Below are positions 9,517-17,206 of a stretch of 21,902 nt of DNA, piece by piece (the stretch's first letter is position 1; every line of letters begins with the position of its first letter). The position numbers were made by a program, and so were the translations under genes. This stretch comes from Priapulus caudatus. Its lineage: Eukaryota; Priapulida; Priapulimorpha; Priapulimorphida; Priapulidae. Below the pieces are notes generated by a model that did not search any database, was not told the DNA's origin, and saw nothing but the letters and a program-made list of their open reading frames with translations. The stretch spans positions 91,115 to 113,016 of the forward strand of contig NW_014577575.1 in the NCBI RefSeq assembly GCF_000485595.1, in the 5' to 3' direction.

Positions 9517-9719
9517 AATAAGTCGGCACAGAATATGGCTGGTCCCAAAACTGTCGACTTATGGCCGAGTTTTACTGATATCTCTCATTCAACGGTATAC
9601 GTCGTGTGATCATGTGATACTAATCACAGTTTAAATTGTGATGGCTGTATTCGTCTGTTATGTCAAACATACATGACATTAGAAGTAGATAATAGGGAAG
9701 CTATATAACCTAGTTATGC

Positions 9720-9960
9720 GCTCTAGTGGCTATGTCCCCGGGGCAGGTACTTGCCCCGAACGTAGCGCCTGTCACTATTTGTATAGGGTTAGGTAGTAGC
9801 GTAGGCGTAGGCGACTGCCGCTATGACTTCGTTAGTGGAAGTAGGCGAGGTACGGTCGCCGGTCCGGCATATTAGATAGTACCAGGGTACGTTTCCGGTA
9901 TACTCGCAGTGTACGGTTCCGGCAGTACGGCCCGGGGGAGCAGTAGACGCTGCCTCAAAG
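9720..9960 (+). repeat. Fold-back family, third copy with inverted ends
   Basis: The left end GGCTATGTCCCCGGGGCAGG is inverted relative to the right end, 9921-9955 (CCGGCAGTACGGCCCGGGGG then AGCAGTAGACGC). The middle (AGGGTTAGGTAGTAGCGTAG, GCGACTGCCGCTATGACTTC, GTTAGTGGAAGTAGGCGAGG) matches 8013-8110. Confidence 0.6.
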
Positions 9961-10064
9961 GCTATTATCTAGCGTTCTGATGAATTGGCAAGACGGTAAT
10001 ATACATGATATATATATACAATTATGAAATATCATTAATAAAACTTAATGGTCTTGAATGATCA

Positions 10065-10165
10065 GATTTCATGCACTAATTATATATTAATGCCTGTTGT
10101 TGGGGGCACTATGCTCTCATAGTGGCGCCCAACAAGCAGGCATTAAATGTTTTTAGTGCATCACA
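10065..10165. repeat. Near-perfect palindrome beside the gap
   Basis: TTAATGCCTG...GGGCACTATG (10087-10113) pairs with 10118-10146 around a CTCT loop with one-base bulges. The pairing weakens but continues outward to ATGCACTAA against TTAGTGCAT. Confidence 0.8.
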
Positions 10166-10172
10166 TGAGCTT

Positions 10173-10197
10173 NNNNNNNNNNNNNNNNNNNNNNNNN
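10173..10197. other. Assembly gap (Ns)
   Basis: A run of N about 8 bp beyond the right arm of the palindrome. Its true length is unknown. Confidence 1.
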
Positions 10198-10207
10198 GAT
10201 TTTTTTT

Positions 10208-10545
10208 AGTGGTGGGCGCATCCGCCAGACCTAAAAAACCGTTACCCCAAAATTGAGCTAGATTAACTGGAAAGGAAACCTTCTGGCACCCATTGGAAAA
10301 TGTTCGGCATAGTCTCAGGTATCGTGAATGGCCACTGCCAGAATAATTCAGTAGTGGGTGTATCCGCCAGACGCCCCCAACTACCCTCACTTCCAAAATT
10401 GAGCTAGATTAGCTGGATAGGAAACCTTTTGGAACCCACTGGAAATGTTCGGCTTAGTTCCAGGTATCGTGAATGACCACTGCCAGAATAATTGAGTGGT
10501 TGGGTGTGCCCACCAGATGCCCCCAACTGCCCCCACCCGGGCCTT
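10208..10545 (+). repeat. ~143-bp tandem repeat, 2.3 units
   Basis: Units begin near 10208, 10350 and 10495 with AGTGGTGGGCGCATCCGCCA or variants. They share AAAATTGAGCTAGATTA, GGAAACCTT, TGTTCGGC, CAGGTATCGTGAATG and CCACTGCCAGAATAATT. Divergence between units is about 10 percent by eye. An inverted relative is at 13058-13123. Confidence 0.88.
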
Positions 10546-11321
10546 CATTATTTAGATAGATTAGCTCAGAAGTAGATAATAGTCTATTGATCCATCGTTC
10601 AGCTTTGCTTCTCTACCTTTTCTTATGTTGTTAATTTGCAGAATAGAATCTTTCAACAAATCTCGAATGTACAACACATTGATTTGATGAAACAACATTA
10701 TTCCCTTATATATAAAGCACTTCTTCTCAACACTTTTATTTCTCATATACAGTGTATATAAAGTGGTTATATATACAGTATAGTCCACTGCAGCGACCCC
10801 ACTTCAGTGGGACTAATAATGCAAAGGAAGAAAAAGAAGAAGTGTCTTCAAAATCATGCGGACAAGAAAAATCACCTGAACAGTTTCTCTTATGGCCATA
10901 CGGCAAATAAATAAAAATAAAAATATTACTCACAAGGTCATCATCACAAGGTATTGACACAAAGGTATTTTATTTATATAAAATGAAACATCATATGGCA
11001 TTCATTTACAATTCCAAATCACATTATTGCCTCCCAATTTAGCAATCCAGTAATTAAACATTTTTTATTATTCATTTACATTCAGTACTCAAGTATATCA
11101 AAATCCATTTTAATAATCAACTATCAAATTTAGTTCAAACCATCATGTTTTGTGTCATTTATCATATTTGATTTCTTAACTTTACCCTTTGCAGACCCCC
11201 AGAAAAAAATGTAATTACAAGTTGTCTAATTAAAGGTTTTCAACCATGTCAATATTCGAGCTGTATATAGACCAAACTTGTTAATAAAAACTTAACTTAA
11301 CAATATAAAATTTGTTGTTTC
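10546..11321. other. AT-rich sequence, no supported gene
   Basis: Very AT-rich. Minus-strand frames at 10561-10960 contain acceptor- and donor-like sites but have low-complexity Ile/Phe/Tyr-rich translations I would not call coding. Confidence 0.45.
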
Positions 11322-11480
11322 CTACAAGAACTCCCCGTCTTCATCACTCCATGCTTCACCATCTGAATCGCTCAGTACTTCCAACTCGGAATATGTTCTG
11401 TCACCTTCAACCTCCATGTCCTCTGGGTTGTTATTGACATTTTTAAATAAGCTCTCTGTCGTCGCGACCTTCGAAGCCAT
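11322..11480 (-). CDS. Candidate acidic 52-residue ORF or first exon
   Basis: The minus-strand ATG has A at -3 and G at +4, and opens MASKVATTESLFKNVNNNPE, DMEVEGDRTYSELEVLSDSD, GEAWSDEDGEFL, then TAG. The tail is strongly acidic with SDSD and SDED casein-kinase-2-like sites. The end reads TTCTTGTAGGAAA, so GTAGGA could equally be a splice donor and this a first exon. Short acidic N-termini like this occur in nuclear proteins and in some transposases such as piggyBac-like ones, but no catalytic region was found next to it. I do not recognise the family. Confidence 0.3.
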   Translation of the reverse strand: MASKVATTESLFKNVNNNPEDMEVEGDRTYSELEVLSDSDGEAWSDEDGEFL

Positions 11481-11640
11481 TTGGCTCTAATAGGTTGTCC
11501 CCAGGAAATTCTGTCAGGCAGTGTCCACAGACGCCTACGAACATACATGTTGCGGTCGCTACCCTTCATCTCGATGGTCTTCCGAGCGAAAGTGGGAGCA
11601 AAGCCACATCTTCAACCCCGCTGAATGTTGCCAGTCATTT

Positions 11641-11861
11641 GTGTGGTGGTGTGTGTGTCACCGTCGTGTGCGTTGCGTGTGCGTCGTGCGTGTCCGTAGC
11701 GCAGTGCGCGTGCGCCGTGCCCGCGGTTTGCGCTCCAACTGCGTGTGTTGTGTGTATGCCTGTGTGTGTGCCTTGTGAGCCTGCAGTGTCGTGCTATGCG
11801 CGCTGCGTGGCCCTCCACCGTGTGTGTGGTGTCGCGTGATGTATGGGACGCGCGCGGTGTG

Positions 11862-11897
<36 letters not shown>

Positions 11898-12130
11898 GGG
11901 TGGCCGCGTTTCGTGGTCCGCGTGCGGCGGCGTTGTGTAATCTGGTGTGTGTGTGTGTGTGTTTGTGTTGTGTCTGCGCGTGGCTGTCGTCGTGCTGCCG
12001 TCGGTTGTGTGCCGGTGTTGTGTGTATCTGTGTGTGTGTGTTGGATGTGTGTTGTGTGCGTGCCGTGCGTCGCGTGCTGCGTGCCGTGCGCGTGCGTGTG
12101 TGAGCGTCTGCGCGTGCTGGCCGTGCGTCG
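11641..12130. repeat. GT/GC-rich low-complexity block with (CT)n
   Basis: About 490 bp of GTGTGTGCGTGCCGTGCG-type sequence with a (TC)15-type run at 11864-11895 and pure GT at 11944-11962. Open frames on both strands (Cys/Val-rich plus, Thr/His/Arg-rich minus) are by-products of composition. Confidence 0.85.
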
Positions 12131-12160
12131 TGCGTTCTGTACGAGGTTGTTGGTTAATAG

Positions 12161-12397
12161 CCATATAGCAAGGAGTATAAAGTCAGTGAAATTACACGTA
12201 GCGACGATATTCGGCTGGCAGTTGCTTACACCGACATTGTCAATACACGAAAGCTTACTCGGAGCGTACGGGACATGTTCTATTTATCTGTAGACGATAT
12301 CACATACTATCTTCGGACTGATTTTAAAGAAGATTTTTCACCCCTTCTTCGATCATTCATCCTCATTAAAACATATTATATAGTCACATGTGAATAA
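12161..12397 (+). CDS. Candidate ORF fragment ending in AATAAA
   Basis: After TAG at 12158 a 78-codon frame reads PYSKEYKVSEITRSDDIRLA, VAYTDIVNTRKLTRSVRDMF, YLSVDDITYYLRTDFKEDFS and PLLRSFILIKTYYIVTCE, stop. It has no early ATG, so it would have to be a spliced 3' exon; TTAATAG or GTCAG could serve as acceptor. AATAAA (12393-12398) overlaps the stop and could be a poly-A signal. Charged and hydrophobic residues are mixed as in globular proteins, but frames of this length are expected by chance. Family unknown. Confidence 0.2.
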   Translation, partial: PYSKEYKVSEITRSDDIRLAVAYTDIVNTRKLTRSVRDMFYLSVDDITYYLRTDFKEDFSPLLRSFILIKTYYIVTCE

Positions 12398-13050
12398 AGT
12401 CTTACTGAACTGGCTGGCGGTGAAGTAACAGTGTCCTGGTCGTGTGGCGAGCGGCTCGCTGCCTGCTACTGCTAATTCCCCTCAATTTTCTGCCTAAATC
12501 GAGCCCCCTTGACTCTCTTTACAATACTCATATTCTTTACAAAAGGGTCCCACTTAGTCTCTTCAGGCGGCGAGTATAGCCCCCTCAAAATCGTAGCACT
12601 GCCAACTGGCCCACCTGCCCCCCTCCTGTCGGCCTGTATATAGACTATTACTACTATATCACCTGTCTACTATCTACTAGACTACAACTCTACCATACTA
12701 GATAATATAATGATCATGTCTTACACAATTACAGTCATGCCTGCAGACATTATTTTTAGGTCATCGCTATTATATAAACCGATCTATAACCCACTTATAG
12801 ACAACACGTAATTTAAATATATACACAATAAAACCGGGGACAAAAATAAGGTAGACCTACTCAATTTCCCAGCTGCTCCTTCGCTATCACTATCATGCAC
12901 TGCAAACCTATCATATAGAGTAGCGTGACGATAATGTAACAAATCATTGCTCACCGCATTATTTTTTTGCGCCGGACAATCAGAGTGTCTGCATGGCAGC
13001 ATATATCTATGATGGCAGCAAGAGTGGCAGACTTTTGATGGCAGGCATAG
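12398..13050. other. No gene recognised
   Basis: Mixed AT-rich sequence with C-rich patches near 12600. No repeat, RNA or domain seen. Confidence 0.5.
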
Positions 13051-13057
13051 GCCATTC

Positions 13058-13123
13058 GGGGGCGTCTGGCGGATACACCCACCACTGAATTATTCTGGCA
13101 GTGTCCATTCCTGATACCTGGGA
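13058..13123 (-). repeat. Inverted relative of the 143-bp repeat
   Basis: On the minus strand this reads CAGGTATCAGGAATGG, ACACTGCCAGAATAATTCAG, TGGTGGGTGTATCCGCCAGA and CGCCCC, the junction region between units at 10315-10382. Confidence 0.82.
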
Positions 13124-13257
13124 CCATGCCTGTATCATAGTAGAGCTAGACGCATATAATCAGGAGTTAATAAAGACAAACAGGGATATGTATACACGAA
13201 GCGGGTTATGACGCGAAGGAGCGTGTTACAACGCGGGAATAGCTAGCACGCGATCTG

Positions 13258-13485
13258 CGCCCCTTCTCCTGTTCTCTTCCTCCTCTTACGTCTCCTCATC
13301 ACCCCCTCCCCATCATCGCCCTATTCTTCCTTCGCTCCTCCTACTTCTCCCCTCCTTATCTTCTTCCTCATCCTCGTCCTCCTGTTGCTCTTCCTCCCCT
13401 TTCTCCTCTCTCTTTCTCCAAATCCTTCATCCTCCTCCTACTCCTTCTTCGCATCCTCCTTCTCCGCCTCCTCCTCTTCCTCCTC
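13258..13485. repeat. 230-bp polypyrimidine tract (CCT/CTT)n
   Basis: Almost uninterrupted C and T, built from TCCTCC, CTTCTT and CTCCTC triplets with a few purines. Such homopurine-homopyrimidine mirror-like DNA can form intramolecular triplexes. The minus strand would read as Glu/Lys/Gly-rich peptides, but no flanking coding context exists. Confidence 0.9.
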
Positions 13486-13556
13486 GTAAACATACTATAG
13501 ATAGTTGAAGTGAAACCGATTGTGGTCGATCTAGCAGCAGCAGCTTCGGCGATGAC

Positions 13557-13842
13557 GCGTGAGATCTGGACACAGCTTTAATCTAGCGGATAATCACGCG
13601 CGCGGTGGAAGAGGCGGGAGGCTGCTGCCGTGGCGCGCCCTCATTGCCACGCGTTATGAGGGTGAGGATGAGGCGAGGAAGATGAAGGCGAGGAGGGGCC
13701 CTGCGTCCCCTCGTCGCGGGTCGAGAGGGCGCGTGAGATCGGGACACAGCGTTAATCTGTTCTAGCGACTAACGGTAAACCACGCGCACGATGGAAGGGG
13801 CGGGCTGGGTGGGTGGCGCACTTTCATTGCCACGCGTTGTAC
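13557..13842 (+). repeat. Two tandem units, 174 bp apart
   Basis: GCGTGAGATCTGGACACAGC at 13557 recurs at 13731 as GCGTGAGATCGGGACACAGC. Both continue through TTAATCT, CACGCGC, GGTGGAAG or GATGGAAG, GGGCGGG-like and CATTGCCACGCGTT blocks. The unit is CpG-rich. Confidence 0.8.
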
Positions 13843-14747
13843 CCACTGAACTATAACGATATAATTGTATCCCCCGCGACGAAGTCGGCGGACATGTACC
13901 CGCCTGGAGAGAGAGAGAGCGTGTAGAGAAGGTAGAGAGAGAGAGGGGGTGGCGATCGTGAGAGCGTGGGCGATTTCCGAGCGCGAAACGCAAGAGCGGT
14001 TCTACTGGCGCGGTCAGTTTAACAATGGCCCGTGGCGCCTCCTCCTATAGCGAATAATATCTACATTATACATATTAAACGTATGACTGCGTGTGCGTGC
14101 GTGCGTGCGTGTGCGTGTGTGAGTTGCAGTGCTCGCCCCTGCAGCAGGGGCAAAAACTGTGCGGGCGTAAGCGGAATACTGCCGACTAGAGGAGAGATCT
14201 CGATATTTAGCTATGAACGTCGTAGCAGGAGGACCAGGGTAAGCTTTCTCTGGCGATGTTGCGTGAAGGGGAAAACGACTGCACCACGGCAGCGCGGGGG
14301 CAGAGACTGGGTGTATGTATATACTAAGATGTAGCTGTCACTCTCGGCAGCCTGTTAAAATCCTCCGCGGTAACGAGTGAGATCTCTATCCTGGTGTGAG
14401 CGTTGGAGTGGAGGACGCTCCGATCGCTCCCCCGGCGTGACAAAATGTTGAGCGATGAGAAAATCTAAAGAACTCAAAGAATGCGGGCCAATAAAAAAAC
14501 TCTGGTTTCACTACGAAATGTTTCCACGTGCAACGATTCCGATATCGTGAAGTACACAAGTGTGTTAAGACCTAATGTACCGTCAAAGATGTATCGCTCG
14601 AGGGATACACTCAAAAGTGGCTTTTATAGATTGAAAAGTTCGTTTTATAGAGGTGTCGGTTAGTAATGTCGGGTTAGACTGCACTGTAAGTCGTAATATA
14701 CGCACCATAACATATTATGGTTACTACCCTCATATGATAGTATGATA
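13843..14747. other. No supported gene; GA and GT microsatellites
   Basis: Holds (GA)n patches at 13905-13945 and a (GTGC)n run at 14090-14120. A 60-codon frame at 14481-14663 contains a 21-bp tandem duplication (AAAAGTGGCTTTTATAGATT then AAAAGTTCGTTTTATAGAGG) and is not recognised as a protein. Confidence 0.45.
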
Positions 14748-14880
14748 TGCTCAACTATTAGCGCTGAAAGAGGCAATCCTAAACGTATAATTATGATAAT
14801 GATGACAAAATAATGACAACGACAACAACAACAATAATAATAACTAGAGCACTCGGAGAGCACAGACCTCCACCAAGGCA
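14748..14880 (+). repeat. Diverged relative of the acceptor/ATA repeat
   Basis: GCTCAACTATTAGCGCTGAA and the following GAGGCAATCC resemble the start of the RRM exon and its copies, followed by ATAATGATGACA-type microsatellite and a unique stretch AGAGCACTCGGAGAGCACAG. It probably represents a microsatellite-associated interspersed repeat. Confidence 0.45.
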
Positions 14881-14980
14881 GACCTGAATTCTCTCAATAT
14901 GAAAATTTTTTATTAATTAAGTTAAGCTGCGTAAAAATTAATTAATTGAATTAATTAAAATATAATTGATCCGGTATATT

Positions 14981-15084
14981 AAGTGCGAGCGTGCAGGTGG
15001 GGGAGGACGTGGTGCCGCCTTAGCCTGGTGGGTGCTCGTGTTTGTAACGGTCTACATCCAACGTGCACCTAGCCGAAGTGAACT
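14981..15084 (+). repeat. Dispersed repeat, short copy (partner at 807)
   Basis: AAGTGCGAGCGTGCAGGTGG, CCTTAGCCTG, CGTGTTTGTAA and GCACCTAGCCGAAGTGAACT align in order with 807-962, with a central deletion of roughly 50 bp. It lies upstream of the acceptor-repeat array. Confidence 0.7.
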
Positions 15085-15184
15085 GAACGTGCTGTTAAAA
15101 AACCTACAAACACACAAACCAACACTCAAACACACGCCGGTGAAAACATAACCCCTGCCAAGCCCCTGGCGAAGGTAATAATAA

Positions 15185-15244
15185 TAATATATTATCATGT
15201 TCATTCACCTTGCATTTGCTTAACAGATCAATCGTGAGTGTATA

Positions 15245-15296
<52 letters not shown>

Positions 15297-15475
15297 TAAA
15301 ATATTGGCACGTCCATTCACCTCGCATTTGCTCAACAGATAGTGCTGAAAAAGGCAATCATGAGTGTATAATAATAATAATAATAATAATGATAATAATA
15401 ATAATAATAATAATATCGTCACGTTCATCCGCTTCGCGTTTTGCTCAACAGATAGCGCTGAAGGCGGGCAACTCG
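15185..15475 (+). repeat. (ATA)n array with triplicated acceptor unit
   Basis: Three units of the form CATTTGCTCAACAGAT...GAGTGTATAATAATAATA are separated by long AAT/ATA microsatellite runs. They are centred near 15222, 15334 and 15447. The third ends in the RRM exon itself, and the second copies about 30 bp past the splice site into what is exon sequence in unit three. A more distant relative sits at 14748-14800. Each unit carries an acceptor-like CAACAG or TAACAG. Confidence 0.7.
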
Positions 15476-15634
15476 ATGGGCGTCGGGCTCGTGGAATTTG
15501 CGACAGCAGAGCAGGCTGAGCGCACGCGCGACCGCATGAACGATGAAAGCCTGCGCGGCCACCACCTCCGCATCTCCTACAGCATCCCCGGCATCAGCGC
15601 GGCCATGATGTACGGCAAGCTGCTCATGTCAAAC
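15452..15634 (+). CDS. raver: Exon: second half of raver-type RRM3
   Basis: This exon has 61 complete codons, phase 0 at both ends. It is bounded by an acceptor after TTTTGCTCAACAG and a strong donor GTAAGT at 15635. It begins IALKAGNSMG and then VGLVEFATAEQAERTRDRM, where GVGLVEF is a degenerate RNP1 motif: the usual aromatic positions are aliphatic except the last F, as in raver RRM3 (GFAVLEY). ESLRGHHLRISYSIPG matches the final RRM helix-to-beta4 edge, with LRG-HH-LRIS equivalent to the LGGSHIRVSF of raver1. GC content is much higher than in the flanking introns, as expected for constrained coding sequence. RNP2 and the first half of the domain must come from an upstream exon that I could not find. 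The exon is preceded by duplicated copies of its own acceptor and followed by a duplicated copy of its own donor (see findings). Confidence 0.8.
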
Positions 15635-15745
15635 GTAAGTACCGCGGATAATAGAGGGCGCTGCGTGCAGCATCGGCGCGGCGACGGTGTACGGCAAGAT
15701 GCTCGTGTCACACGTAAGTACCGCGGGATAGAGGGCGCTGTCGGG
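15635..15745 (+). repeat. Tandem duplication of exon end plus splice donor
   Basis: The last ~45 bp of the RRM exon, its GTAAGT donor and the following GGGCGCTG stretch recur 79 bp downstream. The second copy runs through TGTACGGCAAGATGCTCGTG to another GTAAGTACCGCGG, with its donor at 15714. The copies differ at several positions. Because 79 is not a multiple of 3, use of the second donor would add 79 bp and shift the frame. The frame stays open without splicing until a TAA at 15785. Confidence 0.75.
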
Positions 15746-15858
15746 GTGTGGCCACATATAGGTGGCGCAGTCTGCGGCTTGCAGTAAGTTACCCTTCGTC
15801 AACGTTAGTACGCACTAGATGGCATATTGCTACAGTAAATTGCTGCTTCTTCCGTTTA

Positions 15859-16133
15859 GGCAAAAACAAAATATAGGTGTGGTTAATGTTTCCCGACCGA
15901 CCCTATTTATTCCCAGCGACCCTAAACATTTTATTGTCAATTTTCTTTAAAGTAAAAAATAAAAAAAATAAAAAATATGAATTGGACAGTTCCTGCTTCA
16001 AAAGGCACAACGCACATCCTTCAGACATGGTTCGTAAATAAAATGTTTTAATAAAATAAAATGTTTTCCCTACCTACCTACCCTATTTTTTTCCGGCATG
16101 AAATGGTAACCACACCTATATTTTGTTTTGGCC
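15859..16133. mobile_element. PIF/Harbinger-like (Tourist-type) MITE
   Basis: This 275-bp non-coding element lies in the intron after the RRM exon. The left end (15859-15885) and the reverse complement of the right end (16107-16133) match at 26 of 27 positions; the shared core is AAACAAAATATAGGTGTGG. The element starts GGC and is flanked on both sides by TTA (15856-15858 and 16134-16136). A 3-bp TTA/TWA duplication and termini beginning GGC or GGG are the signature of PIF/Harbinger elements. No transposase is encoded, so it depends on enzymes supplied elsewhere. The interior is AT-rich with two CCCTATTT motifs near the ends. Confidence 0.85.
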
Positions 16134-16136
16134 TTA

Positions 16137-16449
16137 GTCTACAGGCTTGCTTCTTCAGAGAGTTGCTTCTTCTACAGGCCAGGGAACCGTTGATTAAAAT
16201 CAAAATTATTCTTAACGCTAGTCTTTTCGTCTTTTCTAGACTTTAACCGTTAACGGGATTCTGTTTCATAAAGTTATGAGGAAGTTTGTGATGATTTTTT
16301 ATTTTTACAAATGTTTGTGTTTACAGCTTTCCGATGTTTCCGTCCACGGTCTGCAAGAAAACTGTTAAGGTTGCCTTACTCTCCGACTCCCTGCAGCATA
16401 CGTGTTACATATGTAATGAATACGCGAGTGATTCTCTTTCTCTCCGCAG
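16137..16449. other. Intron sequence, nothing recognised
   Basis: AT-rich intron between the MITE and the SLLPDP exon, with a TTTTTTATTTTTACAAATG stretch and a pyrimidine tract close to the acceptor. Confidence 0.6.
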
Positions 16450-16525
16450 ACTCACGGAATTCAGCGTGGCTCCCTGCTGCCGGACCCGGTGTTGAAACGC
16501 AAGGCCGCGCAACTAGGTGGCGCCG
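16450..16525 (+). CDS. raver: Exon: post-RRM linker with SLLPDP motif
   Basis: The exon starts after a long pyrimidine-rich acceptor ending TTTCTCTCCGCAG and ends before a GTAAGC donor at 16526. It enters in phase 0 and leaves in phase 1. It encodes THGIQRGSLLPDPVLKRK and then AAQLGGA. GSLLPDPVLKRKAAQLGG corresponds to the conserved raver segment GLLPEPNILQLLNNLG that follows RRM3. No other frame is open across the exon with suitable splice sites. It is the second-best family marker after the RRM exon. Confidence 0.75.
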
Positions 16526-16993
16526 GTAAGCGCGGCGCTTTCCCGTCTCACTCGCGCAACGTCGTTTCTTACTTGTTTAGTGATATTGCGTGTTTGTTTT
16601 CAATGTAAACGTCGCGGGGGTTTTTATGAGAAAACAAGGGCTGTTTTTCCACAGGGATTTTTGACTTTGCTTTTTGAAATTACAAAAACACATACGGCCC
16701 CGAATAACGTTTGATCGGAAGACTCCTGGCTACACAAAAATTATTCGTGTTAGCAGAAAATAAGGATGTTTTATGATGTAGATTTCAGTTAGAATTATGT
16801 TGATACATAACTTGTTTTAATAAATTATTTGCTATTATTATTATTATTATTATTATTTTTATTAATAAATGTAATTCATTGATAAATAGGTATCAAAGTC
16901 AAAAATTGCACACTCATCTGTTTTTATGCATTAGAATTTTACTTTTTTAACTGTCATTAGTTTGGTAAAAAAAAAACGTTACACTCTTTCTAG
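16526..16993. other. Intron with (TTA)n microsatellite
   Basis: Intron between two supported exons. It contains a TTATTATTATTATTATTA run near 16836-16856 and nothing else I recognise. Confidence 0.7.
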
Positions 16994-17071
16994 GCAACCA
17001 GCCAGTGATGATACCAGGCCTAAAACTCCAGCAGATGGTGTCAGCGAATGGAAAAAAGCCACACCAGCTAG
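16994..17071 (+). CDS. raver: Exon: linker, GLKLQQMVSANGKK
   Basis: The acceptor is TCTTTCTAG ending at 16993 and the donor is GTCAGC at 17072. The donor has the important G at +5 but is weaker than the others. The exon enters and leaves in phase 1, and 78 bp preserves the frame. It encodes NQPVMIPGLKLQQM and then VSANGKKPHQL, with a junction glycine on each side. The segment is low in predicted structure, and I recognise no domain. The size, splice sites and phase match its neighbours. Confidence 0.65.
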
Positions 17072-17177
17072 GTCAGCTACGTTCGCTTGTTTTTCAGCTC
17101 TCAACGTAATCGCTTTTAAGTAGGTCTCAGAGGAGAGATAGTGAATATATAAATAGGTTGTGGCTATAGAAATCAGT

Positions 17178-17206
17178 TAACCCTAACCCTAACCCTAACC
17201 CTAATT
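17178..17206. repeat. Interstitial telomeric repeat (CCCTAA)n
   Basis: Four exact CCCTAA units plus a partial one run from TTAACCCTAA. This equals the TTAGGG telomere motif on the minus strand. The block lies in the intron between the exons ending at 17071 and starting at 17469. It is bracketed by an inverted pair, AGGAGAGATAGTGA near 17130 and TCACTATCTCTCTCCT near 17294. Confidence 0.85.

Noticed and set aside
9336-9609. Poly-phenylalanine open frames
   Set aside because: Direct translation of the T tract.
10561-10960. Minus-strand frames with donor GTGAGT and acceptor CTGTTCAG
   Set aside because: Translations are Ile/Phe/Tyr-rich as expected from AT-rich DNA, and no consistent exon chain could be built with the acidic ORF at 11322.
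11658-12293. Overlapping long frames of 168 and 182 codons on both strands
   Set aside because: They lie in the GT/GC/CT low-complexity block and are Cys/Val- or Thr/His/Arg-rich by composition alone.
15248-15451. Upstream extension of the RRM frame through poly-Ile
   Set aside because: This is the ATA microsatellite and acceptor repeat; the real exon begins at 15452 after CAACAG.
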